This document shows, one piece after another, positions 7,758 to 13,768 of a stretch of DNA of 20,222 nt (its first letter is position 1; every line of letters starts with the position of its first letter). The notes under the pieces were generated by a model. The model saw only the letters and a list, made by a program, of their open reading frames with translations, had not been told where the DNA came from and ran no database searches. This DNA is from a virus: the IMG/VR virus record IMGVR_UViG_3300025286_000182, positions 1 to 20,222 of that record. The stretch is one strand, 5' to 3'. A program made the translations under genes and the position numbers.

Positions 7758-7850
7758 TTGATCTCATGGTGTGGTTGTGTACGTGATGCGGAGGAGGTGG
7801 GCGAGTGAGTGTGGTGTTCAATGCATGCATGCGTATATAGTCATATTCCA

Positions 7851-8054
7851 TTAGACATTGGGTGTAAAGTCTTCATTTATATAACTCTTAAACCTTTCAC
7901 TATTAAACCGCATGTTATCACCCTTTAACCGCCAACCAAGTGAATATATTAAACCCTTTAAATCTACATCCTTTACATCATTTTTATTGTTTGGATCATA
8001 TAGTATATTCTCTTTTATTGCATCCGCTATTAGTACATAATCTTTCCTAGTCAT
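7851..8054 (-). CDS. Small conserved-type phage protein (MTRKDYVLIADAI)
   Basis: Unrecognised function. The 67-residue protein opens MTRKDYVLIADAIKE and has a C-terminal part with MRFNSERFKSYI. Short proteins with the MTRKDYxLIA opening recur in phage early regions, in my recollection without a known role. The sequence is predicted mostly helical, with no cysteine motif or membrane segment. It begins within an ATGA overlap with the upstream coiled-coil gene and is the last gene before the terminator. Confidence 0.75.
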   Translation of the reverse strand: MTRKDYVLIADAIKENILYDPNNKNDVKDVDLKGLIYSLGWRLKGDNMRFNSERFKSYINEDFTPNV

Positions 8055-8395
8055 TGGTTAATACCTCCACATTTAGCTTTATTTAGTTCCGCTTTTAACT
8101 TTTCTATTTCTTCAAAGTCTTCACGATTTGTAAGTCCAAATCCATCATTTAACCGCTTATTATTATCTATTAACTCCGCATTTATTCCATGCAACCGCTT
8201 ATTTTCCGCTTTTAACTCTTCATTCTCTTTCCGCAAGTCCTTAACTACATCATTTAAATCATCAATTCCATCATCGGCAATATTATAATCATTTTTTAAT
8301 AATTCATTTTCACGCTCTAGCATGCCAATATAATGCTCCATTATATCCATCATACGTGGAGATATAACCGCTAACTCTCTATTCTCTTTTTTCAT
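8051..8395 (-). CDS. Coiled-coil protein
   Basis: Function unknown. Residues about 20-110 of 114 form long heptad runs rich in Leu, Glu, Lys and Asn (LERENELLKND, then LRKENEELKAENKRLHG), so a dimeric or trimeric leucine-zipper-like coiled coil is expected. There is no DNA-binding basic region immediately before it. A second short helix, EDFEEIEKLKAELNKAK, ends the protein. An AAGGA lies about ten bases before the ATG. It is the middle gene of a three-gene leftward operon and is coupled to the next gene by ATGA. Confidence 0.75.
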   Translation of the reverse strand: MKKENRELAVISPRMMDIMEHYIGMLERENELLKNDYNIADDGIDDLNDVVKDLRKENEELKAENKRLHGINAELIDNNKRLNDGFGLTNREDFEEIEKLKAELNKAKCGGINQ

Positions 8396-8399
8396 GACT

Positions 8400-8552
8400 T
8401 TAATTCCTTTCCTTGTTATTATGCTCTTTTATTATTAAAGCGTCTAATTTCATCCATTTACCACCTTTAATTAGATACATGATATTATTTACAATTGATA
8501 TTCCATAGTTTGTTATATTATCATAAACTACGTGTTTTTTATTAGATTCCAT
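8400..8552 (-). CDS. 50-residue protein, first gene of the leftward early operon
   Basis: Unrecognised small protein beginning MESNKKHVVYDNITNYGISI, with a short hydrophobic patch (VNNIMYLI) and a basic, hydrophilic end. A strong AGAAAGGAAAA leader precedes its ATG, the same cassette used by the rightward early genes, which supports translation. It ends five bases before the next gene's start codon. No domain can be assigned. Confidence 0.6.
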   Translation of the reverse strand: MESNKKHVVYDNITNYGISIVNNIMYLIKGGKWMKLDALIIKEHNNKERN

Positions 8553-8589
8553 TGATTTTCCTTTCTTTTATTGTTTAAATGCTCATCAC

Positions 8590-8619
8590 AATATAAATAT
8601 AAATAACATAATAAAACAA
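8590..8619 (-). promoter_or_regulatory. Candidate leftward early promoter
   Basis: On the minus strand, TTGTTT (8614-8619) and TATATT (8590-8595) are separated by 18 bases and lie about 40 bases upstream of the 50-residue gene. The match is moderate and the whole region is AT-rich, so other pairs are possible. A promoter is needed here because the operon diverges from the rightward unit. Confidence 0.28.
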
Positions 8620-8674
8620 ACTATTTAGTATATATATCTTTTTTTACTTGTATTATGTTTCTAGTCATTGTAAT

Positions 8675-8703
8675 ATTGCTTACGCCTTCGGGCAATGCTT
8701 TTT
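8675..8703 (+). other. Hairpin with UUCG loop next to the rightward promoter
   Basis: ATTGC (8675-8679) pairs with GCAAT (8692-8696); alternatively GCC-TTCG-GGC (8684-8693) forms a stem capped by a stable UUCG tetraloop. Five T residues follow and overlap the -35 box. It resembles a weak intrinsic terminator that would insulate the promoter from read-in, but the two stems compete. No plus-strand gene lies upstream. Confidence 0.35.
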
Positions 8704-8731
8704 GACATTTAGGGAATATTAAAGGAATAGT
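8702..8731 (+). promoter_or_regulatory. Rightward early promoter
   Basis: A perfect -35 TTGACA (8702-8707) is followed after 18 bases by AATAGT (8726-8731), a four-of-six match to TATAAT. This leaves a leader of about 60 bases before the first rightward gene. The spacer carries GGAATATTAA, which recurs upstream of the ribbon-helix-helix gene. A host sigma-70-type polymerase would be expected to read it. Confidence 0.5.
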
Positions 8732-8799
8732 AGGTAGGAAAGACGAGCTTTTAATATTGGAAAGCATATTTTAATTCACTCATAAAAAAGGAGTAAATC

Positions 8800-9234
8800 A
8801 TGAGTTCATTACTTGATGGTTTAGGTTATGAAAAGCAAAGTAAAACCACAAATACCACAAATGACACCCAATTTGATATTATCAAAGCAAGTGTAAATAA
8901 GGCAATCCATGAACATTTACTGGAGAACTTTCCAGAGTTCTATCATGATTGTAGTGGTACGGAAATTGCTAAGCGTGATAAGGATGGCAATGTAAAAGGT
9001 GATGGCTTTGTTAGTGGGTCTAATACGTACCGTATTCTCATGCCAATAGAAGAAAAAGTTACTATAATGGTAGGCAATAATAAGAAAGTTCTTGCTAATG
9101 CTTGTAGGGTAGGCAAACCAACAATGTATTCCGAAGGAATTCAAAATTGGATCACGGAGTACGTAAAAATAAATGGCAAGACTCACTTATGGAATGCAAA
9201 AGAAGGTAAATTCACTTTAGATACTAAAAAGTAA
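8800..9234 (+). CDS. First rightward early protein, unknown function
   Basis: 144 residues, no recognised family. It opens MSSLLDGLGYEKQSK, followed by a Thr/Asn-rich linker, a helical segment (FDIIKASVNKAIHEHLLENF) and a probably beta-rich domain (TYRILMPIEEKVTIMV and onward). There is one weak CRVG cysteine and no CxxC pair. It has a strong AAAGGAG leader, a good promoter 70 bases upstream and a strong terminator 25 bases downstream, so it is expressed as a single-gene unit. This arrangement suggests an abundant, immediately expressed product, perhaps acting on the host; that role is inference. Confidence 0.85.
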   Translation: MSSLLDGLGYEKQSKTTNTTNDTQFDIIKASVNKAIHEHLLENFPEFYHDCSGTEIAKRDKDGNVKGDGFVSGSNTYRILMPIEEKVTIMVGNNKKVLANACRVGKPTMYSEGIQNWITEYVKINGKTHLWNAKEGKFTLDTKK

Positions 9235-9258
9235 ATTAGCCTAACAATAACACAAATT

Positions 9259-9291
9259 ACCCTTACTGATTAAATTCGGTAAGGGTTTTTT
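9259..9291 (+). terminator. Strong intrinsic terminator after the first early gene
   Basis: ACCCTTAC (9259-9266) and GTAAGGGT (9279-9286) form an eight-base-pair stem with a 12-base loop, followed by a run of T residues to 9291. It is oriented to stop rightward transcription, separating the first early gene from the dense operon that follows. Confidence 0.88.
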
Positions 9292-9348
9292 GTTGGGGTC
9301 ACTTATGAAATTTTGATTAAGTAAAAACAGAAAAGGAAAGGAAAGGGC

Positions 9349-9510
9349 ATGAGTAATTATATGTTTGCAGAGTTCAAAAGCCAAGAAGAATATCAGGATG
9401 CTTATAAATCGGTCATGGACAATACATTAAAGGATGATCAGTTTGAGTTAGTGATATTCATTGAAAGGCTAAAATCAACAATGTTAACAGAAAGGAATGA
9501 CAATGGATAA
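9349..9510 (+). CDS. 53-residue acidic helical protein
   Basis: Unrecognised. It begins MSNYMFAEFKSQEEYQDAYK and appears mainly helical (VMDNTLKDDQFELVIFIERL), with no cysteines. The GGAAAGGAAAGGGC leader before the ATG is strong. The stop lies inside the start region of the next gene (8-base overlap), indicating coupling. It opens the long early operon after the terminator; no separate promoter was found in the 57 bases between. Confidence 0.62.
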   Translation: MSNYMFAEFKSQEEYQDAYKSVMDNTLKDDQFELVIFIERLKSTMLTERNDNG

Positions 9511-9652
9511 AATAGACTTTACAGATGATTGTTATGAATGTAATGGAGAGCAAACACTCTCTGTTTTAGCATGGATGAACGTGGATTCTGGAGAGATTGT
9601 AAGTTTCATTAATCAAGAATGTTCTTCATGTGGATGGAATCAACAATCATAA
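9503..9652 (+). CDS. 49-residue zinc-ribbon protein
   Basis: Two CxxC pairs, CYEC near residue 10 and CSSC near residue 40, flank a short beta-rich stretch (TLSVLAWMNVDSGEIV), which is a minimal zinc ribbon. The partner is unknown. A GAAAGGA leader precedes the ATG, and the gene overlaps the previous one by eight bases. It ends 16 bases before the next start, a gap filled by another AGAAAGGAAAA leader. One of several CxxC mini-proteins in this operon. Confidence 0.65.
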   Translation: MDKIDFTDDCYECNGEQTLSVLAWMNVDSGEIVSFINQECSSCGWNQQS

Positions 9653-9668
9653 ACAGAAAGGAAAAGTG

Positions 9669-10013
9669 ATGCCAAGTTCACCAATACGCAGGCAACTGAC
9701 AAAAGATGAATTCCCAAAGGACTGGGAATCATTAAATAAAGTAATAATAAAAGATAATAATACCGAAGTATACTTAGCTGTTGACTTTAACATAGATAAT
9801 TTAACAGCAAGTTTAATGTATTGTTATATTGAAGATGATCCTTCATTAATGGTCAATTGGGGACATGTAGAAGATCTGGAGAAAGAAAGTAGACCAATAC
9901 TGAATACAATACAAGACGTTACTGGAGTATCATTCCATGATAGTATATGGGTTCAAATGACAGCAACCGAAACAGTAAGAGAACATGTAGATGAAGTTCT
10001 CCCATCTACTTAA
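9669..10013 (+). CDS. Small protein, paralogue of the one at 12213-12617
   Basis: 114 residues, no known family. The start at ATG 9669 is chosen for its AGAAAGGAAAAGTG leader; an upstream in-frame ATG at 9630 lies inside the preceding gene without a leader. The segment SLMYCYIEDDPSLMVNW followed by ILNTIQDVTGVSF aligns with YLMYMKIKYIKKDPDLVF and VLDVIETVFGINF of the later protein. The preceding DWESLNKVII and YLAVDF match DNWNL, MVI and YYRIEF. The two are probably an old duplication. The structured non-coding stretch begins at its stop codon. Confidence 0.75.
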   Translation: MPSSPIRRQLTKDEFPKDWESLNKVIIKDNNTEVYLAVDFNIDNLTASLMYCYIEDDPSLMVNWGHVEDLEKESRPILNTIQDVTGVSFHDSIWVQMTATETVREHVDEVLPST

Positions 10014-10404
10014 CATTCCATCTGAGTGATGGAGGTCGCACATAAGCAGATTCGACCCTCTTATGTGTTATACAAAGGGGCAGTTCTTCTTTATTATCTG
10101 CCCCTTAAATTTGTGGTAGGCTCTCAAAATAAGCAAGAAGTACAGAAAAACAGGATATTCGGCTGAGGGACAACATGAACGATAATGTCGTTTGGAATTA
10201 CCGACTAGTGCTGATAATAACTTGCCCTGTTGACTTGTCGAGTTAAGTCATAATCCTCGATAGTCTACCACATACTATTAAGATTGATACTGGTCGTATT
10301 TTTATGCCCAGTTCAATGGTTAACCAAAAAGGCTGAGTGGGTGTATAGGGATGGCCTCCTTAGATAGCATACATGAATATTACCAGTATGCCCAGCCTTT
10401 AAAA
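10014..10404 (+). ncRNA. Candidate structured non-coding RNA 1
   Basis: A gene-free island of about 415 bases in an otherwise gap-free operon. By eye, in order: hairpin TCCATC/GATGGA (10017-10022 with 10028-10033); CACATAAG/CTTATGTG (10039-10046 with 10060-10067), interleaved with GGTCG/CGACC (10034-10038, 10053-10057); a nine-pair stem AAGGGGCAG/CTGCCCCTT (10075-10083, 10098-10106). Then an 11-pair closing helix (10112-10122 with 10262-10272, one G-U) encloses an H-type pseudoknot: TGACTT/AAGTCA (10231-10236, 10245-10250) and TCGAG/CTCGA (10238-10242, 10256-10260), with loops of 1, 2 and 5 bases. Last, AAAGGCTG/CAGCCTTT (10328-10335, 10393-10400) encloses GCATAC/GTATGC (10367-10372, 10386-10391). 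I cannot match it to a known RNA family. Strand follows the operon. Confidence 0.6.
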
Positions 10405-10428
10405 TTAAATAAAAGAAAGGAAATACAA

Positions 10429-10668
10429 ATGAGCAAACAGGGAATAGCATGGAGTAAAGTAAATGAGTTCATAAGTAATAAAGCAGGTATGTTTTTAAAA
10501 GATTTACCTGACAGAGTATGTATGGAAGATTGGGTTGATGATGACATGACAGAAAAAGAAATAGATGGCATTGTCCCAGACATAGCTTGGGAAATACTTG
10601 AAAGTTCTGGAATGGATAGAAAAACTGTAAATATACTGTGTTATGGAGAAGATTGTGATGAGTGGTAG
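10429..10668 (+). CDS. 79-residue acidic protein
   Basis: Unrecognised. It begins MSKQGIAWSKVNEFISNK and is rich in Asp/Glu (EDWVDDDMTEKEIDG), with a C-terminal CYGEDCDEW. The acidic surface and small size would fit a DNA mimic or a protein-binding inhibitor, but no family can be named. The start is set by the AAAGAAAGGAAA leader; an in-frame ATG at 10351 lies within the structured RNA and has no leader. It overlaps the next gene by 11 bases. Confidence 0.75.
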   Translation: MSKQGIAWSKVNEFISNKAGMFLKDLPDRVCMEDWVDDDMTEKEIDGIVPDIAWEILESSGMDRKTVNILCYGEDCDEW

Positions 10669-10843
10669 ACTGGAAAGTAATTGCTGTAATGCAAGACCAT
10701 ATTTTGCACTTGGATACATACATGGTATAAAAATGGCAGAGAATGGTACATACTATGGTATCTGTGGAGAGTGTAAAGAGCACGCAGAATTCAACAAACA
10801 GGAAGCAGAAAAGGAGAGTAATGGAGCAGATAGATTATACTAA
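10658..10843 (+). CDS. 61-residue zinc-ribbon-like protein
   Basis: The protein has SNCCNARPYF near the N-terminus and GICGECKEHAEF in the middle, giving a CC/CxxC metal-binding pattern. Short phage proteins of the form CCNAP...C.EC recur widely in my recollection, with no assigned role. The ATG at 10658 has GGAG about nine bases upstream; an earlier in-frame ATG at 10643 is less well placed. It overlaps both neighbours by short stretches, as expected for coupled early genes. Confidence 0.68.
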   Translation: MSGRLESNCCNARPYFALGYIHGIKMAENGTYYGICGECKEHAEFNKQEAEKESNGADRLY

Positions 10844-10982
10844 GGTTACAGCCAATGAAGTTTTAATAAATTGTATGGAATGCAAAGGAGATGGCACTCT
10901 CACTGTTGTGGTGCTGGTTAATGAAAGTGGAGAGGCTGTAGCATATCAAAAACATGGATGTTACGTCTGTGAAAGAGATTAA
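10821..10982 (+). CDS. 53-residue CxxC zinc-ribbon protein
   Basis: CMECKGDGT and GCYVCERD give two CxxC pairs separated by a beta-rich stretch (TLTVVVLVNESGEAVAY). The CxECxGxGT half resembles a DnaJ cysteine-rich repeat. The start at 10821 has AAAGGAGAGTA directly upstream and overlaps the previous gene by 23 bases. Partner and role unknown. Confidence 0.66.
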   Translation: MEQIDYTKVTANEVLINCMECKGDGTLTVVVLVNESGEAVAYQKHGCYVCERD

Positions 10983-11016
10983 CAGCAATAAACAGAAAAA
11001 GAAAGGGAAAACAATA

Positions 11017-11325
11017 ATGAAACTACTAACTAAAAAAATAACAGAACAAGCAACAAAACAATTTGACAAAGGCTCTGACCTTGACGAGCAGATGATTGTA
11101 GCTAAGTTCTTTGATCCAATGGGTAGTTGGAGATGGTACTTAATGAATCTTGCAGATGATAAGGACTATGCTTGGGGCATAGTTGATGGACATGCTGTAG
11201 AGATGGGTTCATTCAGTATAAGAGAGCTACAAAGTATACAGTTACCACTAGGACTCGGCATTGAACGTGATAAGTATTTTGAGCCTGTTAAGGCAAGTGA
11301 ACTATGGAAGGAATTGAATGCATAA
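11017..11325 (+). CDS. DUF2958-domain protein
   Basis: 102 residues matching the DUF2958 pattern throughout: a start of MKLLTKKITEQ, then VAKFFDPMGSWRWYLMN, WGIVDGHAVEMGSFSIREL, LPLGLGIERDKYFEP. The length is normal for the family. DUF2958 proteins occur in plasmids, integrative elements and phages with no established function. The ATG follows AAAGGGAAAACAATA. The stop overlaps the next start (TAATG). Family assignment is from memory of the conserved GSW and GLxIERDxYFxP motifs. Confidence 0.8.
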   Translation: MKLLTKKITEQATKQFDKGSDLDEQMIVAKFFDPMGSWRWYLMNLADDKDYAWGIVDGHAVEMGSFSIRELQSIQLPLGLGIERDKYFEPVKASELWKELNA

Positions 11326-11543
11326 TGATAGCTGATACGCCACAGAAGATAGAGCTGTATCGTATGCATGTGCTTGAGAAGATGCTGAGGCTGGAAATAC
11401 TTGGTGTTAAAATGACTAAGAATGGACAGCCTACAGCATACTCTTTAATTAAGAAAGAACATAATCTTAAAGGTAACAAGCAGAAGGTATGGGATACATT
11501 CAAGGAAATAATAGAAGCAACAAAACAAACAGAAAGGGAATAG
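11325..11543 (+). CDS. 72-residue helical protein
   Basis: Unrecognised. It is basic and mainly helical (IELYRMHVLEKMLRLEIL, then KVWDTFKEIIEAT), with a central GVKMTKNGQPTAYSLIKKEH that could be a small nucleic-acid-binding turn. The ATG at 11325 shares a base with the upstream TAA, with an AAGGA 12 bases ahead; an ATG at 11304 has no leader. The gene abuts the next one, whose AGAAAGGGAA leader lies within its 3' end. Confidence 0.66.
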   Translation: MIADTPQKIELYRMHVLEKMLRLEILGVKMTKNGQPTAYSLIKKEHNLKGNKQKVWDTFKEIIEATKQTERE

Positions 11544-11544
11544 C

Positions 11545-11976
11545 ATGAATACAGAGCAAAGAAAACAACAAATGCAAGATATATTAAGAAATACTGTTGA
11601 TTACTACAGAGCAGACCCACAAGGACGTAGATCTGTAACTGAAGATGGTGATTGCATGTATACTTGGGGTGATAATCACTGTGCAATAGGTAGATATATG
11701 AAACCAGAGTTCAAGACTGAAGAGTTTGAAATGAATGAAGGTGTAGGTGTAAGTGGACTTGGCGGAGACATTGATGAATTTCTGATAAAAGAAGTACATG
11801 GAATTAAATTACTATTCTGGAGAGACTTACAGGATATTCATGATATAGTTGGTAACTGGGAAGAGTGGAGTCAAGATACAGATGGTTTTAGAGAGCATAA
11901 ATTAACAGATAGAGGTAAAGAGACATATGTAGGAATGCAGGACAAAATAATAAGAGGAGAATATGATAATGATTAA
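11545..11976 (+). CDS. 143-residue phage protein of unknown function
   Basis: No family assigned. The N-terminal half contains the compact motif DGDCMYTWGDNHCAIGRYM, with closely spaced Cys and His, which I associate with other phage orphan proteins. The middle is acidic (EEFEMNEGVGVSGLGGDIDEF) and the C-terminal part has LFWRDLQDIHDIVGNWEEW, suggesting an alpha/beta fold. A strong AGAAAGGGAATAGC leader precedes the ATG. The end overlaps the next gene by eight bases. Confidence 0.78.
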   Translation: MNTEQRKQQMQDILRNTVDYYRADPQGRRSVTEDGDCMYTWGDNHCAIGRYMKPEFKTEEFEMNEGVGVSGLGGDIDEFLIKEVHGIKLLFWRDLQDIHDIVGNWEEWSQDTDGFREHKLTDRGKETYVGMQDKIIRGEYDND

Positions 11977-12211
11977 ACAAGAAATGACATATTGTCGAGG
12001 CTGTGAGGCTGGGACAGAGATGTGTAGACCTATAGATCAGCATTGGTGGGCAAGACGTGATTCTTATGGCATCTACACAGGTATATATTGTGATGATTGT
12101 TACAACAGCGGTGAATCTGATAAGTATCCATATAGAAAAGATAACTACCATGACCCAATGTATGCAGGTGAAAGACTGGAACCAGAAGATAACTTACCTT
12201 GGGAGTATTAA
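11969..12211 (+). CDS. Small zinc-ribbon phage protein (HWWARRDSYGIYTGIYCDDCY)
   Basis: 80 residues. CRGC and a following Cys, then YCDDCYNS, provide CxxC...CxxC zinc ligands. The block QHWWARRDSYGIYTGIYCDD and the following KYPYRKDNY are a pattern I recall as conserved in small phage proteins of unknown role. ATG 11969 lies nine bases after GAGGAG; ATG 11963 (two residues longer) would leave only three bases, so 11969 is preferred. It ends one base before the next start. Confidence 0.76.
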   Translation: MIKQEMTYCRGCEAGTEMCRPIDQHWWARRDSYGIYTGIYCDDCYNSGESDKYPYRKDNYHDPMYAGERLEPEDNLPWEY

Positions 12212-12212
12212 T

Positions 12213-12617
12213 ATGCCTGAAACTAAGAAAATGAATACTAAAAAATACTTAAAAGACAAAGATGGCTTTGTAATTGCAAAAATAAATAATTTTCCTTGTG
12301 ATAATTGGAATCTATGTACAGACATGGTAATTCCTGATAAAACAACAGATTGTTATTATAGAATTGAATTTGACCCTGAGTCTGAACAGAACTATCCAGA
12401 AAAAAGAGATATAATAGTTTATTTGATGTATATGAAAATAAAGTACATCAAAAAAGACCCTGATTTAGTCTTTTCTTTATGGAATTTTGCAAGGGAATTG
12501 ACTGAAGGACACAATCATGTACTTGACGTAATAGAAACTGTGTTCGGAATAAATTTTGATGGTGAAGTTTTTGAAGAAAGAGGCAGAAAAGAAAAGGAGG
12601 ATACAGATAATGGGTAG
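12213..12617 (+). CDS. 134-residue protein, paralogue of the one at 9669-10013
   Basis: Unknown function. The region from about residue 25 to 115 aligns with the earlier protein: DNWNL with DWESL, YYRIEF with YLAVDF, YLMYMKIK with SLMYCYIE, KKDPDL with DDPSL, and VLDVIETVFGINF with ILNTIQDVTGVSF. It differs by a longer basic N-terminus, an insertion before the LMY motif and a charged tail. The ATG at 12213 follows GGGAG at seven bases; the longer frame to 12057 only shadows the upstream gene. An AAGGAGG within its end serves the next gene. Confidence 0.72.
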   Translation: MPETKKMNTKKYLKDKDGFVIAKINNFPCDNWNLCTDMVIPDKTTDCYYRIEFDPESEQNYPEKRDIIVYLMYMKIKYIKKDPDLVFSLWNFARELTEGHNHVLDVIETVFGINFDGEVFEERGRKEKEDTDNG

Positions 12618-12780
12618 CATAAAGAATTTACTGCTACATTGTCAGGAGACAATGAAAAAATATGATGACAATGTTAATGAAGACAACCTCAGATGTAAAC
12701 ATATAAATCAGGGATGGATAGAGGCACTTATATTTGTTGAAAGAAACTTTAACATAACAGAGAAAACAACAGGAGATTAA
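12610..12780 (+). CDS. 56-residue helical protein
   Basis: Unrecognised. It begins MGSIKNLLLHCQETMKKYDD and has a second helical segment, HINQGWIEALIFVERNFN. Two single cysteines, no CxxC pair. The start at 12610 is supported by AAAGGAGG about 12 bases upstream and an eight-base overlap with the preceding gene. It ends directly before the ATG of the zinc-finger gene. Confidence 0.62.
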   Translation: MGSIKNLLLHCQETMKKYDDNVNEDNLRCKHINQGWIEALIFVERNFNITEKTTGD

Positions 12781-13464
12781 ATGCCTAAATATAAAATAAT
12801 AAAAGACTATGATGGCAATCTGTTATACAAGAAAAAAATATCCGATCATGAATGGTATGATGATGAGGAATATAGATTTTTAAGAAAAAGACAGGTTGAT
12901 GCACAGCGGAATAGAGATGAATCACTTGTAGGAGAGTGGGAGCATCCTTCTTCAATTAATATATTAAGAAGAATAGATAGAAATTTCTCACCTTATTCAC
13001 AGTACAGAAAACAGTATAGATGTAATTATTGTTCCTTTACAGATTCTTATAGCAGAACCATAAGAGAACATCTAATAATTGTACATGGTATAGATGATGA
13101 TAGTGGGGAGACATCTTCAAAACAATGTCATGCCTGTAAGGAAAAATATAATAAGCTGTATAAAGAAGAAAAGTATATAGACTGGAATGAATATAAAAGA
13201 AGAAAACATCACTGGGGAGTATGTAGCAAAGTACAGGAAAGAGCAGCTACTTATATTACTGTTGAGGCTTCTACTTGGACAGAAAACATATTTGACACAG
13301 CTACACTTCCTATAAATATTAGACATGAATTGCTTAACAAGTTTGAAAAGAGTTATATAAGTAATAAACATGTATATAGCGAGTGTCAACCACGATATAT
13401 TGATAATGTAACTACAGCCTATCTCTCAGATGTAGTGAAAGGAATATTATCACATGAAAACTAG
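12781..13464 (+). CDS. C2H2 zinc-finger protein
   Basis: 227 residues with a canonical C2H2 finger: C81 and C84 in YRCNYC, then H97 and H102 in REHLIIVH, spacing C-x2-C-x12-H-x4-H. A second putative site follows: C116/C119 (CHAC) with H143/H144 and C148 (KHHWGVC). The N-terminal 75 residues are charged and rich in Arg, Tyr and Asp; the C-terminal part is helical and unrecognised. C2H2 fingers are rare in phages; a DNA- or RNA-binding regulator is possible. The gene starts immediately after the preceding TAA and overlaps the next by 11 bases. No strong Shine-Dalgarno is seen, so reinitiation is likely. Confidence 0.78.
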   Translation: MPKYKIIKDYDGNLLYKKKISDHEWYDDEEYRFLRKRQVDAQRNRDESLVGEWEHPSSINILRRIDRNFSPYSQYRKQYRCNYCSFTDSYSRTIREHLIIVHGIDDDSGETSSKQCHACKEKYNKLYKEEKYIDWNEYKRRKHHWGVCSKVQERAATYITVEASTWTENIFDTATLPINIRHELLNKFEKSYISNKHVYSECQPRYIDNVTTAYLSDVVKGILSHEN

Positions 13465-13768
13465 AGTATTTAAAACAGTTGATGAGCTTCTTGAATTTAT
13501 TAAAGAGTTTGAAGAGAAATGGATAAAGCATGATTTATATTTAGACAAAACAATTGATATAAACTATTTTAAGCTCAAAGTTACTCTTAGAAAGAAACAA
13601 AAGAACAGAAGAGTTGAGAATGAAAGTATTACGTACTTTTATAGAGACATAGCCATAAATGATTCTTTATCACTTATGAGGATGGCAGAAAAAGCACAGC
13701 ATCCAAAAGATGTAGATTGGATGAGAAAAATACCAATATCAATGACAAAAGAAAGGAAATCAACATGA
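13454..13768 (+). CDS. 104-residue basic protein
   Basis: Unrecognised. A helical N-terminus (FKTVDELLEFIKEFEEKW) is followed by a beta/basic stretch with FKLKVTLRKKQKNRRVENE and a helical end. The charge pattern could fit a nucleic-acid-binding protein, but nothing identifies it. It overlaps the zinc-finger gene by 11 bases and the next gene through an ATGA junction. The leader of the next gene lies inside its last codons. Confidence 0.7.
   Translation: MKTRVFKTVDELLEFIKEFEEKWIKHDLYLDKTIDINYFKLKVTLRKKQKNRRVENESITYFYRDIAINDSLSLMRMAEKAQHPKDVDWMRKIPISMTKERKST

Larger units (their letters stand above)
7420..7850. other. AT-rich intergenic region between head module and leftward small-gene operon
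   Basis: This 431-base stretch has no supportable gene. It holds the heptamer tandem repeat (about 7470-7505), two GTTGAATT copies 21 bases apart around a C5/G6 pair (7622-7655), a leftward intrinsic terminator (7722-7757) and a strikingly G-rich, C-poor stretch on the plus strand (about 7765-7818) ending near the palindrome GCATGCATGC (7823-7832). The late leftward promoter must lie here; TATAAT-like boxes are plentiful in the repeat but no convincing -35 element can be chosen. The combination would also suit a replication origin. Both roles are inference. Confidence 0.55.

Noticed and set aside
7765-7835. Plus-strand gene starting after the GGAGGAGGTG sequence
   Set aside because: The only ATG frame is short and antisense to the 67-residue gene; the stretch is better explained as a minus-strand 3' end.
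10029-10166. A 45-codon open frame starting ATGGAGGTCGC within candidate RNA 1
   Set aside because: No Shine-Dalgarno leader, codons unlike the neighbouring genes (CGA, CCC, GGG), and it runs through two perfect hairpins; the RNA reading explains the stretch better.
10199-10300. Group I intron-like elements (GACTA with TAGTC, and AAGAT) in candidate RNA 1
   Set aside because: The TAGTC is already in the 11-pair helix, other core segments are missing and no split gene flanks the island.
10351-10428. N-terminal extension of the 79-residue protein to an ATG at 10351
   Set aside because: The ATG lies inside the RNA helices with no leader, while ATG 10429 has a full AAAGAAAGGAAA signal.
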